Shown: positions 6,244 to 12,998, counted from the first letter of the stretch. The stretch is DNA of 15,256 nucleotides from Atopobium sp. (GCA_015259105.1 JABZGZ010000001.1:118147-133402), one strand, 5' to 3'. Notes: generated by a model from the sequence alone, not told the origin. Numbers and translations: made by a program.

Positions 6244-7312
6244 TATTCCTGATACCTATCAGAACACCACTCCTGCTGAGCCACTTGATCAGAAGACGCT
6301 CAACAAGATGGTATGGCGCTCCCTGTTCTTGCAGGCTTCCTTCAACTACGAGAGAATGCAGGCAGCTGGTTGGCTCTACGGTATCCTTCCTGGTCTTGAG
6401 AAGATTCACGGTGACAACAAGGATGACCTTGCTGCTTCCATGAGTCACAACCTTGAGTTCTTTAATACCCACCCATTCCTGGTCACCTTTGTTATGGGTA
6501 TTGTTCTCTCCCTTGAGCAGAACAAGCTGGATATCCCAACCATTCGTGCAGTCCGTGTTTCTGCAATGGGTCCTCTGGGCGGCATTGGTGACGCACTGTT
6601 CTGGTTCACCCTTGTTCCAATTACTGCTGGTATTACCTCTAACATGGCAATTTCCGGCAATGTCTTTGCACCATTCTTGTTCCTCATCATCTTTAACATT
6701 GCACAGTTTGCTGTACGTTATTGGCTGATGAACCTTTCCTACAAGATGGGTACTGACGCAATTACCCTGCTCACCGAGAACGCAAAAGAGTTCACTCGTG
6801 CTGCTTCTATCCTGGGCGTCTTTGTTGTTGGCTGCCTGGTTGTCTGCTACGGCGGAACCAAGCTTGGCGCTGGCGCAAACATTCCTAACGGTGAGACACA
6901 CAGTGTTGTTCTTTCTCAGGTAACTCTTTCTGATGAGCAGCTTGCTTCTGGTCAGTATGACAAGGCTCTCTTTGCTAAGGGTTCCTATGCTGACTACAAG
7001 AAGGACCCTGAGTCCGTTATGTTCATCGGCGGCAAGACTGCTGATGGCAAGGATGGCACCACTGCTATTGCTCCAGTCGGTAACGGCGTTAATCTGGTAA
7101 CTGTTGGCGAGGAAGTTACTTCTCCTGTCTCTATTGACATTCAGAAGATCCTCGACGGCGTTTGCCCAAAGCTTATTCCACTGGCTCTTACCCTTTGCCT
7201 GTACTACCTCATGGCAAAGCGTAACTGGACTCCAATTATGTGCATCTGCCTGCTTCTGGTAATTGCACTTCTTGGTTCTGGCTTTGGCGTTCTCCCATAT
7301 ATTTGGGGTTAA
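6233..7312 (+). CDS. PTS system mannose/fructose/sorbose-family EIID component with an extra polar segment
   Basis: Membrane partner of EIIC. It has 359 residues, clearly longer than ManZ-like proteins (about 280). The N-terminal two-thirds is standard: RSLFLQASFNYERMQAAGW (29-47), the HNLEFFNTHPF block (72-82), GIVLSLEQNK, VSAMGPLGGIGDALFWF (109-125), then a membrane stretch and the KEFTRAASILGVFVVG segment. The C-terminal IQKILDGVCPKLIPLALT matches the usual TILDxLMPxLVPLLL region. Between about residues 215 and 300, where ManZ has a short loop, lies a polar segment with DEQLASGQYDKALF, YADYKKDPES and GGKTADGKDG. The start ATG 6233 follows GGAGGTGA within the end of EIIC; upstream in-frame codons would extend into a leucine run and were rejected. 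Confidence 0.93.
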   Translation: MAFNIPDTYQNTTPAEPLDQKTLNKMVWRSLFLQASFNYERMQAAGWLYGILPGLEKIHGDNKDDLAASMSHNLEFFNTHPFLVTFVMGIVLSLEQNKLDIPTIRAVRVSAMGPLGGIGDALFWFTLVPITAGITSNMAISGNVFAPFLFLIIFNIAQFAVRYWLMNLSYKMGTDAITLLTENAKEFTRAASILGVFVVGCLVVCYGGTKLGAGANIPNGETHSVVLSQVTLSDEQLASGQYDKALFAKGSYADYKKDPESVMFIGGKTADGKDGTTAIAPVGNGVNLVTVGEEVTSPVSIDIQKILDGVCPKLIPLALTLCLYYLMAKRNWTPIMCICLLLVIALLGSGFGVLPYIWG

Positions 7313-7320
7313 GTAAGTGT

Positions 7321-7354
7321 GACGGGTGTCCACTTAGTGGGCACCCGTCTTTTA
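7321..7354 (+). terminator. intrinsic terminator after EIID
   Basis: GACGGGTG (7321-7328) pairs with CACCCGTC (7342-7349), and inside it CCAC (7330-7333) pairs with GTGG (7337-7340), with a 3-nt loop and one mismatch. TTTTA follows. It lies between EIID and gntR, only about 10 bp before the gntR ribosome site, so it should reduce but may not abolish read-through into the regulator and catabolic genes. Confidence 0.8.
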
Positions 7355-7367
7355 TAGGAGAGTTTTG

Positions 7368-8096
7368 ATGACAGCGTTTATGGGAAGACAGCCACTCTAC
7401 GAACAGCTAGCAAACATGCTGCGCTATCGTATTGAGAACGAGATGGATCCAGACGATCCACTTCCTTCTGAGCGTGAGCTCTCCGATTCCTATGGACTTT
7501 CTCGCACCACGGTAAGACTTGCCCTGCAAGAGCTTGAACACATGGGGCTCATTTATCGTCAGCGTGGCCGCGGTACCTTTGTTGCAGACGTCTCTGAACG
7601 TGCAACAGACCTTATGGGAGGCTATAGCTTTACTGACCAGCAGCGTCAGTTAGGTCGCGTCCCTAAGACAACTATTCTGGAGTTTGACACTATTGAGGCT
7701 AATAAGTTCTTAGCCCAACATATGCACGTTATTCTTGGCGAGAAGCTCTTCCGCATCAAGCGTTTAAGAAGTGCCGATGACGTGCCTATGATGCTGGAAG
7801 TAACGTATCTTCCAGTTTCACAGTTTTTCTCGCTTACTGCTCATGATGTTGAGCAAAAATCTCTCTACCAAAATTTTGAAGAAGACTACAACATAAAGAT
7901 TGGCGTAGCAGAAGAGGAGTTCAAGGCTTCAATTGCTCGCTCAGATGACGCCACTTTATTGCAAATTTCTGAAGGCTCGCCTGTTTTGAGTCTCACACGC
8001 ACTACGTACAATGACAGAAATATCATTGTTGAGTTCACACTAAGCGTGGCTCGTGCGGATCAGTTTAGATACAAAATTGTACATACACGCAGTTAA
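7368..8096 (+). CDS. GntR family (HutC subfamily) transcriptional regulator of the GalNAc genes
   Basis: DNA-binding regulator, probably a repressor released by an amino-sugar phosphate. It has 242 residues. The N-terminal winged helix covers about 8-73 and shows PLYEQLANMLRYRIENEM, LPSERELSDSYGLSRTTVR (32-50) and the wing GLIYRQRGRGTFV. The rest (about 90-235) is a UTRA ligand domain, with LFRIKRLRSADDVPMMLEVTYLP, ILEFDT, and the closing TYNDRNIIVEFTLSVARADQFRYKI. The ATG at 7368 follows AGGAG at 7 bp; a TTG one codon upstream is less likely. It sits between the PTS and the AgaS gene. The operator upstream of EIIA resembles those of DasR and NagR, members of the same subfamily. The functional analogue is the streptococcal GntR-type AgaR, not the DeoR-type AgaR of E. 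coli. Confidence 0.9.
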   Translation: MTAFMGRQPLYEQLANMLRYRIENEMDPDDPLPSERELSDSYGLSRTTVRLALQELEHMGLIYRQRGRGTFVADVSERATDLMGGYSFTDQQRQLGRVPKTTILEFDTIEANKFLAQHMHVILGEKLFRIKRLRSADDVPMMLEVTYLPVSQFFSLTAHDVEQKSLYQNFEEDYNIKIGVAEEEFKASIARSDDATLLQISEGSPVLSLTRTTYNDRNIIVEFTLSVARADQFRYKIVHTRS

Positions 8097-8118
8097 ATAG
8101 CTGTGAGAAGGGATATCA

Positions 8119-9285
8119 ATGTTTAAGAAGAGCCAAGAAGAGCTAAAGGCACTAGGCGCTCATATTACAACTGCCGAGATTAAGCAGCAGCCTGAGCTTT
8201 GGGTATCTACCTTTGGCATTTATCAGGAGAACCTTTCTGCAATTAAAGAGTTTGTCGAGCGTGCTCGCAATCTTGGCGAGGGTCGTCGTACCCGCGTGGT
8301 CTTTACGGGTGCAGGTACCTCGGCATATGTAGGCGATACCATTACTCCGTATCTTCGTTCTCATGGCGAGAAGGGCTCTTTTGAGTTTGCGTCCGTTGCA
8401 ACTACTGATATTGTTTCTGATCCTTATGGCAGCCTTGATCCAGATGATCCAACGGTCTTGGTTTCTTTTGCGCGCTCTGGTAATAGTCCAGAGAGTCTTG
8501 CTGCAGTAAATATTGCCCGTAAGATTGTTAAAAATCTTTTGCTCATCAATATTACCTGCGCTCCTGAAGGAAAACTTGCCGTTGAATCCGCAGGTAAAGA
8601 CGATACGCTGCTTCTTCTTATTCCTGGCGCAAATGACCAGGGATTTGCAATGACTGGCTCTTATAGCTGCATGACACTTCTTGCAACACTTGTCTTTGAT
8701 AGTGCTGATGACCAGCAGAAGAAGGCTTGGATTTCTGATGCTGCTGAGCTGGGTAGGCAGGTAATTGAGCGCGAGGAAGAGATTGCTGAGTGGCTCAAGA
8801 GCGATTTCAACCGCATTACCTATTTGGGTTCTGGTCCTTTTGTGGGCCTTGCTCATGAGGCTCAGCTTAAGATTTTGGAGCTTGCAGCTGGTATTAATGC
8901 AACGTCATGGGATTCCTCGATGGGATATCGTCACGGACCGAAGTCGTTTGTTGACGAGCATACCCTGGTGTTTGATTTTGTTTCCAATAACCCTTATACG
9001 CGTCAATATGATCTGGATATTCTTGACGAGATTAAGGGAGACCAGATTGCTGCTCTGACTATTGGTATTGAGCAAGAGGGGGCAACAAACTTTACGGGAA
9101 GAACGTTTAGTCTTCCAGTATTTACAGAGCCTCTACCAGCACCTTATTTGGCTCTGCCTTTTGTAATGGTCGCTCAAGTCGTGGCACTCTTGAACTCAGT
9201 TCGTGTCAATAACAAACCAGACACACCTTCTCCAACTGGTCAGGTTAATCGAGTGGTTAAGGGTGTTACAATTCACTCACTATAG
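8119..9285 (+). CDS. agaS: SIS-domain D-galactosamine-6-phosphate deaminase/isomerase
   Basis: Predicted to convert galactosamine-6-phosphate to tagatose-6-phosphate and ammonia in the cytoplasm. It has 388 residues, matching AgaS. Two sugar-isomerase (SIS) domains are visible. The first has VVFTGAGTSAYVGD (60-73) and VSFARSGNSPES (115-126), the phosphosugar-binding loops, then the AMTGSYSCMTLL segment typical of AgaS. The second starts near TYLGSGPFVGLAHEAQLKILELAAG and is followed by SSMGYRHGPKSF, with the His-Gly-Pro turn found in these enzymes. The start follows AGAAGGGA. It is 22 bp downstream of gntR and so in the same unit. Glutamine-fructose-6-phosphate transaminase isomerase domains are related but carry an extra amidotransferase half that is absent here. 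Confidence 0.93.
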   Translation: MFKKSQEELKALGAHITTAEIKQQPELWVSTFGIYQENLSAIKEFVERARNLGEGRRTRVVFTGAGTSAYVGDTITPYLRSHGEKGSFEFASVATTDIVSDPYGSLDPDDPTVLVSFARSGNSPESLAAVNIARKIVKNLLLINITCAPEGKLAVESAGKDDTLLLLIPGANDQGFAMTGSYSCMTLLATLVFDSADDQQKKAWISDAAELGRQVIEREEEIAEWLKSDFNRITYLGSGPFVGLAHEAQLKILELAAGINATSWDSSMGYRHGPKSFVDEHTLVFDFVSNNPYTRQYDLDILDEIKGDQIAALTIGIEQEGATNFTGRTFSLPVFTEPLPAPYLALPFVMVAQVVALLNSVRVNNKPDTPSPTGQVNRVVKGVTIHSL

Positions 9286-9296
9286 GAATTACTAAG

Positions 9297-9323
9297 AAGG
9301 ACGTGCCTATGGCGCGTCCTTTT
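9297..9323 (+). terminator. terminator-like hairpin between agaS and the deacetylase gene
   Basis: AAGGACG (9297-9303) pairs with CGTCCTT (9315-9321). The stem continues through a T-G pair and GCC/GGC around a TAT loop, giving 11 bp in total. The T-run is short (about three beyond the stem). It may be a leaky attenuator lowering expression of the last gene, or a 3' stabiliser for the agaS message. Confidence 0.5.
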
Positions 9324-9342
9324 GAGAATGATTGAGGTACGT

Positions 9343-10509
9343 ATGAGTACATTTGCAGTTAAAGCAGATAAGTTCTTTTTGCCAGGAGCAACTTCTGGTC
9401 CAGGATATTTGCTCGTAGAAGACGGTGTATTTGGTCATTTCACTAAAGAGAAGCCAGACTGCGAGATTATTGACCGCACTGGTTCTTGGGTGGCACCTGG
9501 CCTTGTTGATACCCATATCCATGGCTTCCTGGACCACGATATTATGGACTGCGATCCTGATGGCGTTATTGAGATTGCCCAGGGTTTGCTCTCTAACGGT
9601 GTAACTTCTTGGCTTCCAACAACACTAACCGCAAGTGTTGAGCAAACTGGCGATGCTTGTGAGTCCGTTGCTGATGCAGCAGAGGGAATTGCGGCAAACG
9701 GTATTGACGCTGCTCGCATCCAGGGCATCTTCCTAGAGGGACCTTTCTTTACCGAGAAACACAAGGGTGCTCAGAATCCTGCGTACTTCCTTGATCCAGA
9801 TGTAGAGGTCTTTGATGAGTGGCAGGAGCGTGCCGACGGCTGGATTGCCAAGATTGCTATTGCTCCAGAGCGCGATGGCGCTCCAGAGTTCTGTGCAGAG
9901 ATGGCAGACCGCGGTGTTCATGTTGCACTTGGTCACTCCGATGCAACGTATGAGGAAGCTCTTGCCTGCGTAAACGCTGGTGCAGACATCTTTGTTCATA
10001 CCTATAACGGCATGAGCGGTCTTCACCACCGTGAGCCAGGTATGGTTGGTGCTGCAATGACCACCCACGGTACTTATGCAGAGGCTATTTGCGACGGCCA
10101 TCACCTTAATCCTATTGCAGTCCGTGCTCTGGTAAATGCAAAGGGATATGACCATACCGTTCTTATTACAGACTGCATGCGTGCAGGTGGTATGCCTAAT
10201 GGACAGTACAAACTAGGCGATTTCCCTGTTGTTGTTGAAGGTGGAACTGCTCGTCTGATGGATGAGTCTCACAGCCTTGCAGGTTCAATCCTTCGTCTGT
10301 TTGAAGGCGTGAAGAACGTCTTTGACTGGGGTATTGTATCTGCTGAAGAAGCAGTTCGTATGGCTTCAGAAAACCCAGCTCGTTCCTGTGGTATTGATGA
10401 TGTTTGTGGCTTCATTCGTCCTGGATATGATGCTGACTTTATTGTTGTTACAAAAGATCTTCAGCTTGAAGAGACGTTCCTTGGAGGAAAGAGCGTTTAC
10501 AAGGCTTAA
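9343..10509 (+). CDS. nagA: N-acetylhexosamine-6-phosphate deacetylase (AgaA/NagA family)
   Basis: Metal-dependent amidohydrolase removing acetate from N-acetylgalactosamine-6-phosphate (by context) or N-acetylglucosamine-6-phosphate. It has 388 residues, normal for the family. Visible active-site blocks: DTHIHGF with His58/His60, FLEGPFF with the metal-binding Glu132, GHSDATY with His198, VHTYNGMSG with His219, the substrate-binding CDGHHLNP, and ITDCMRAGG with the catalytic Asp277. The ATG at 9343 is preceded by TGAGGT; upstream in-frame starts at 9322 (TTG) and 9328 (ATG) lack ribosome sites. No NagB-type glucosamine-6-phosphate deaminase is nearby, while AgaS is, so the GalNAc (AgaA) role is favoured. 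Sequence alone does not separate the two substrates. It is the last gene of the catabolic unit. Confidence 0.92.
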   Translation: MSTFAVKADKFFLPGATSGPGYLLVEDGVFGHFTKEKPDCEIIDRTGSWVAPGLVDTHIHGFLDHDIMDCDPDGVIEIAQGLLSNGVTSWLPTTLTASVEQTGDACESVADAAEGIAANGIDAARIQGIFLEGPFFTEKHKGAQNPAYFLDPDVEVFDEWQERADGWIAKIAIAPERDGAPEFCAEMADRGVHVALGHSDATYEEALACVNAGADIFVHTYNGMSGLHHREPGMVGAAMTTHGTYAEAICDGHHLNPIAVRALVNAKGYDHTVLITDCMRAGGMPNGQYKLGDFPVVVEGGTARLMDESHSLAGSILRLFEGVKNVFDWGIVSAEEAVRMASENPARSCGIDDVCGFIRPGYDADFIVVTKDLQLEETFLGGKSVYKA

Positions 10510-10546
10510 GCAGCAGATCTTGAGTAATGCAAACTAAAGGAAGCCT

Positions 10547-10990
10547 ATGGAGTTCTATTCCCATAATTATTTAATTCACCATGCGACAGTATTTGACTGG
10601 ACTCAGCTTGTTCTATTTGGCCTTGTTGCACTTCTGATGATCTTCTCGCTTGTGCATTACATGCGCGATAGAAAGAATTCTAAGTATCGTGAGCTGGCGC
10701 TTATTGCGCTGTTCTCATTAATCTTTCTTGGACTTCTACAGCTTGATCGTGTGCTAGAGGTTAATCAGGCAAGTAAGCACTATGAGTCAATTGTTTCCTC
10801 ACAAGAAAGCTTCGCTCGACGTCTTGAGGTTGATTTTGACCACGTGTACGTTGCCTTTGATAGCCAGGGAAATCCCTCGTATCTTGAGGTTGACGGTAAG
10901 TATTATCACGTTTTGAAAAATACCGAGAATGACTATGTCATTGAACAGATCAATCTCATTGGTAATGACATTAAGCATGTAGAGGAGTAG
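10547..10990 (+). CDS. DUF3290 domain membrane protein
   Basis: A 147-residue protein with two predicted membrane segments (about 20-38 and 50-66) separated by a short basic loop (RDRKNSKYRE), followed by a soluble C-terminal part (about 70-147) with DFDHVYVAFDSQGNPSYLEVDG and YHVLKNTENDY. Layout and sequence style match the DUF3290 family of Gram-positive bacteria, which is nearly always paired with a DUF421 (YetF-like) gene, as it is here four bases downstream. The molecular function is not known. The start follows AAAGGAAG. It lies 37 bp after the deacetylase with no visible terminator, so read-through from the sugar operon is possible. Confidence 0.87.
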   Translation: MEFYSHNYLIHHATVFDWTQLVLFGLVALLMIFSLVHYMRDRKNSKYRELALIALFSLIFLGLLQLDRVLEVNQASKHYESIVSSQESFARRLEVDFDHVYVAFDSQGNPSYLEVDGKYYHVLKNTENDYVIEQINLIGNDIKHVEE

Positions 10991-10994
10991 ATCG

Positions 10995-11639
10995 ATGAAC
11001 TTTTATTTAGAAGTTGCCATTAAATTGTGCATCGGTCTTTTCTCGCTTGTTCTGGCAATTAACGTCAGCGGAAAAGGAAACCTAGCACCAACTGCAGCAA
11101 TTGACCAGGTTCAAAACTTTGTACTTGGCGGCATTGTTGGCGGCATGATCTACAACAGTTCAATTACTATTTTGCAGTTCACCCTTGTCCTGCTTATTTG
11201 GCTCATTATTGTCATGGTTCTCAAATGGTTGAGAACAAACAATATGCTGGTCAAGCAGTTGATTGATGGACGTCCTGTTATTGTTATTGATAAGGGCAAG
11301 CTGCTTGTAGACAACTGTAGGTCTATGGGTCTCACTGCCTACGATGTGTCGCTGAAGCTTCGCCAGGCAGGAGTGAATTATATCTCAGACGTTAAGCGTG
11401 CCATTCTTGAGCAAAATGGACAGTTGATTATTGTTAAAAAAGGAGAAGAGAACGTTAGATTCCCGCTTATTACTGACGGACAAGTTCAGACGAACATTCT
11501 TGAGACGCTGGACCTGGAAGAGAATTGGCTTGAAAGAGAACTTGAGCATCAAGGTTATAAGTCTGCTTCAGAGGTTTATTTGGGTGAGTATAATAGTGGA
11601 GCTCTGATTATTACTCCGTATGCGGAGAAAGATCAGTAG
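10995..11639 (+). CDS. DUF421 domain (YetF-like) membrane protein
   Basis: A 214-residue protein. The N-terminal half has three likely membrane segments (about 5-23, 42-56, 58-78), with the family block INVSGKGNLAPTAAIDQVQNFVLGGIVGG. The C-terminal half is a cytoplasmic YetF-type domain beginning LIDGRPVIVIDKGKLLVDNCR, then the LTAYDVSLKLRQAG segment and DVKRAILEQNGQLIIV. It matches the DUF421 members that pair with DUF3290. The B. subtilis YetF-type proteins have been linked to spore membrane and lipid physiology, but no role can be assigned here. GAGGAG lies just upstream, overlapping the end of the preceding gene, so the two are translated as a pair. It is the last gene before the metal transporter leader. 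Confidence 0.88.
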   Translation: MNFYLEVAIKLCIGLFSLVLAINVSGKGNLAPTAAIDQVQNFVLGGIVGGMIYNSSITILQFTLVLLIWLIIVMVLKWLRTNNMLVKQLIDGRPVIVIDKGKLLVDNCRSMGLTAYDVSLKLRQAGVNYISDVKRAILEQNGQLIIVKKGEENVRFPLITDGQVQTNILETLDLEENWLERELEHQGYKSASEVYLGEYNSGALIITPYAEKDQ

Positions 11640-11653
11640 CTTAGCAAGAGATA

Positions 11654-11670
11654 AAACAGTTAACCTGTTT
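11654..11670 (+). terminator. weak hairpin after the DUF421 gene
   Basis: AAACAG (11654-11659) and CTGTTT (11665-11670) form a 6-bp stem with a 5-nt loop 15 bp after the stop codon. There is no downstream T-run, so it would be at most a poor terminator. It could alternatively be part of an operator next to the inverted repeat that begins at 11670. Confidence 0.25.
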
Positions 11671-11727
11671 ATTCCAATTCCGTTTGCGGAAAAGATAAGA
11701 AATTTATCGTTGACTTGAATTGGAATA
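11670..11727. repeat. 11-bp perfect inverted repeat at the transporter promoter
   Basis: TATTCCAATTC (11670-11680) is the exact reverse complement of GAATTGGAATA (11717-11727), with 36 bp between. The right arm lies between the candidate -35 and -10 hexamers of the metal transporter promoter. Two separated half-operators joined by looping, or two binding sites for one regulator, would fit. It does not match the Zur/Fur 7-1-7 or DtxR consensus. Confidence 0.55.
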
Positions 11728-11737
11728 TGTATACTAA
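11710..11737 (+). promoter_or_regulatory. candidate promoter of the metal ABC transporter operon
   Basis: TTGACT (11710-11715) is a near-consensus -35. The -10 is either TACTAA (11732-11737, 16-bp spacer) or the better hexamer TATACT (11730-11735, 14-bp spacer). Transcription would start near 11742-11745, directly at the foot of the long 5' hairpin. Confidence 0.55.
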
Positions 11738-11743
11738 GGCTAA

Positions 11744-11790
11744 CTTTTAGAAAGCGGACTGTCGGATGACAGCCCGCTTTCGTGCTAAAG
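11744..11790 (+). promoter_or_regulatory. long 5' leader hairpin of the metal transporter mRNA
   Basis: GAAAGCGG (11750-11757) pairs with CCGCTTTC (11774-11781), and inside it CTGTC (11759-11763) pairs with GACAG (11768-11772) around a GGAT loop. An outer stem is possible between CTTTTA (11744-11749) and TAAAG (11786-11790), across a 4-nt bulge. The outer 3' arm overlaps the AAAGGGG ribosome site of the following small open frame. No T-run follows, so it is not a terminator. Confidence 0.55.
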
Positions 11791-11797
11791 GGGAAGC

Positions 11798-11827
11798 ATG
11801 AATGCATGTTCAGATGATGAGAAGTGA
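11798..11827 (+). CDS. possible 9-residue leader peptide (MNACSDDEK)
   Basis: ATG at 11798 is preceded by AAAGGGG (11787-11793) and opens a frame of nine codons ending at TGA (11825-11827). It lies between the 5' hairpin and the pair of competing hairpins that precede the transporter genes, the position expected of an attenuation leader peptide. The peptide has one Cys and an acidic SDDE stretch but no run of one amino acid. Very short frames arise often by chance; the ribosome site and the position are the only support. Confidence 0.35.
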   Translation: MNACSDDEK

Positions 11828-11848
11828 GTAGAAAGGCAAAGAAGTGAG

Positions 11849-11877
11849 GAGAAACATGGGTTTCTCGCCATGTTTTT
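11849..11877 (+). terminator. attenuator: mutually exclusive terminator and anti-terminator hairpins
   Basis: AAACATGG (11852-11859) pairs with CCATGTTT (11868-11875) and is followed by two more T residues, forming a terminator-like hairpin about 90 bp before the first transporter gene. GAGAAAC (11849-11855) can instead pair with GTTTCTC (11860-11866) around an ATGG loop. The two stems share bases 11852-11859, so only one can form. This is the geometry of a transcription attenuator. Confidence 0.55.
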
Positions 11878-11965
11878 ATGCTTGGTAGCGAGGACAATCG
11901 CACGATTTTGTTTGAAGAATTTGGCACTACACCGTATTGGTTTTTATAGTTTTGGGAGATGTAAC

Positions 11966-12961
11966 ATGAATTTGAATCCAACCGTTTCTCGTCGTAGCGC
12001 ACTTGTAGCTTCCGCTTTTGGCGTGAGTGCTATTCTTGCTGGCTGCAAGCCTGAGGCTCAAAAGCAAGAAGGAGCTTCTGATAATAAAGACCAGAAGAAG
12101 CTCAGCATTGTTGCAAGTTTTTATCCTATGTACGATTTTGCAAAGCGCATCGCTGGCGATCATGCTGAAGTAACATGTCTCGTTCCAGCAGGTACTGAGC
12201 CACATGATTGGGAGCCATCCAGCAAGGATATGAAGACTATCCAGGAAGCAGACTTCTTGATTTACAACGGTGCTGGTATGGAGCACTGGGTCAAGGACGT
12301 ACTTGATGGTCTTGGTTCTGGCACAAAACTTACAGCAGTTGAGACCAGCAAAGACGTTAAACTTCTTGAGCTTGAAGAGGACGATGATCACGATCATGAG
12401 GAGAAGAAAGACGACCATGATCACGACCATGCCCATGGCGGAACCGACCCTCACGTTTGGCTGAGCCCTCTGAATGCAAAGATTCAGATGAAGAATATTT
12501 GTGATGCCCTTTCCGAGAAGGACTCTGAGCACAAGTCAGAGTATGCTGCCAATCTTGATAAAGCAAATGCAGACTTTGATACGCTTGATAATGAGTTCCA
12601 CAAGGGTCTGGATTCACTACCTAACAAGACCATCGTTGTTTCTCACCAGGCATTTGGTTATTTGTGCGAGGCTTATGGTCTCACTCAGATGCCTATTGAG
12701 GGTGTTGAGGCAGATGCAGAGCCAAATGCTCAGGAAATGAAAGAGATTACGGAGTTCGTAAAAGAGCATAATGTAAAGGTTATTTTTACGGAGGAACTGG
12801 TAAGCCCTAAGGTTGCTCAGGCAATTGCTGAAGCAACAGGAGCTCGTGTTGAAGAGCTCAACCCACTTGAGGGTCTTACTGACGAGGAGCTCAAGGCAGG
12901 CGAGGATTACCTCTCTGTTATGCGCGAGAACCTCAAGGCTCTTGAGGGCGCTCTCGCATAG
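11966..12961 (+). CDS. zinc/manganese ABC transporter substrate-binding lipoprotein (ZnuA/AdcA-like)
   Basis: Cluster A-I metal-binding protein anchored to the outer face of the membrane. It has 331 residues. A lipoprotein signal with twin Arg (SRRSALVASAFGVSAILAGC) puts the lipidated cysteine at Cys27. Likely metal ligands are His80 in EPHDWEP, His163 in TDPHVWLSP, His227 in VVSHQAFGYL and the acidic residue in IFTEE (about 276). A His/Asp-rich loop (about 139-157: DDDHDHEEKKDDHDHDHAH) sits just before the second ligand, as in zinc-specific ZnuA/AdcA proteins. Zinc is therefore favoured over manganese. The ATG at 11966 follows GGGAGATG; upstream in-frame extension lacks a ribosome site and would bury the signal peptide. 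It is the first gene of a three-gene transporter operon with a complex leader. Confidence 0.93.
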   Translation: MNLNPTVSRRSALVASAFGVSAILAGCKPEAQKQEGASDNKDQKKLSIVASFYPMYDFAKRIAGDHAEVTCLVPAGTEPHDWEPSSKDMKTIQEADFLIYNGAGMEHWVKDVLDGLGSGTKLTAVETSKDVKLLELEEDDDHDHEEKKDDHDHDHAHGGTDPHVWLSPLNAKIQMKNICDALSEKDSEHKSEYAANLDKANADFDTLDNEFHKGLDSLPNKTIVVSHQAFGYLCEAYGLTQMPIEGVEADAEPNAQEMKEITEFVKEHNVKVIFTEELVSPKVAQAIAEATGARVEELNPLEGLTDEELKAGEDYLSVMRENLKALEGALA

Positions 12962-12998
12962 TGTGTTGCCAGCTTAGGCTGGATGTTTGGAGGACGTG

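Noticed and set aside
6140..7333. 397-codon minus-strand open frame opposite EIID
   Set aside because: It lies wholly opposite a well-supported membrane protein gene, has no ribosome site, and its Asn/Ser/Arg-rich translation looks like a codon-bias shadow.
9391..9408. GntR-like TGGTCCAG symmetry inside the deacetylase gene
   Set aside because: Short, within coding sequence and lacking the flanking consensus; likely chance.
9343..10509. Assignment of the locus to N-acetylglucosamine (NagA/NagB) use
   Set aside because: The deacetylase alone would allow it, but no NagB-like deaminase is present while AgaS, a tagatose-type kinase and a KbaY-type aldolase are.
11731..11750. DtxR/IdeR-like box in ACTAAGGCTAACTTTTAG
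   Set aside because: Only the GGCTAAC part matches; the left half of the consensus is missing and the symmetry is poor.
11878..11949. 23-codon frame (starts MLGSEDNRTILF) between the attenuator and the ZnuA-like gene
   Set aside because: No ribosome site precedes its ATG, which lies within a base or two of the T-run; it could only be read if coupled to something upstream.
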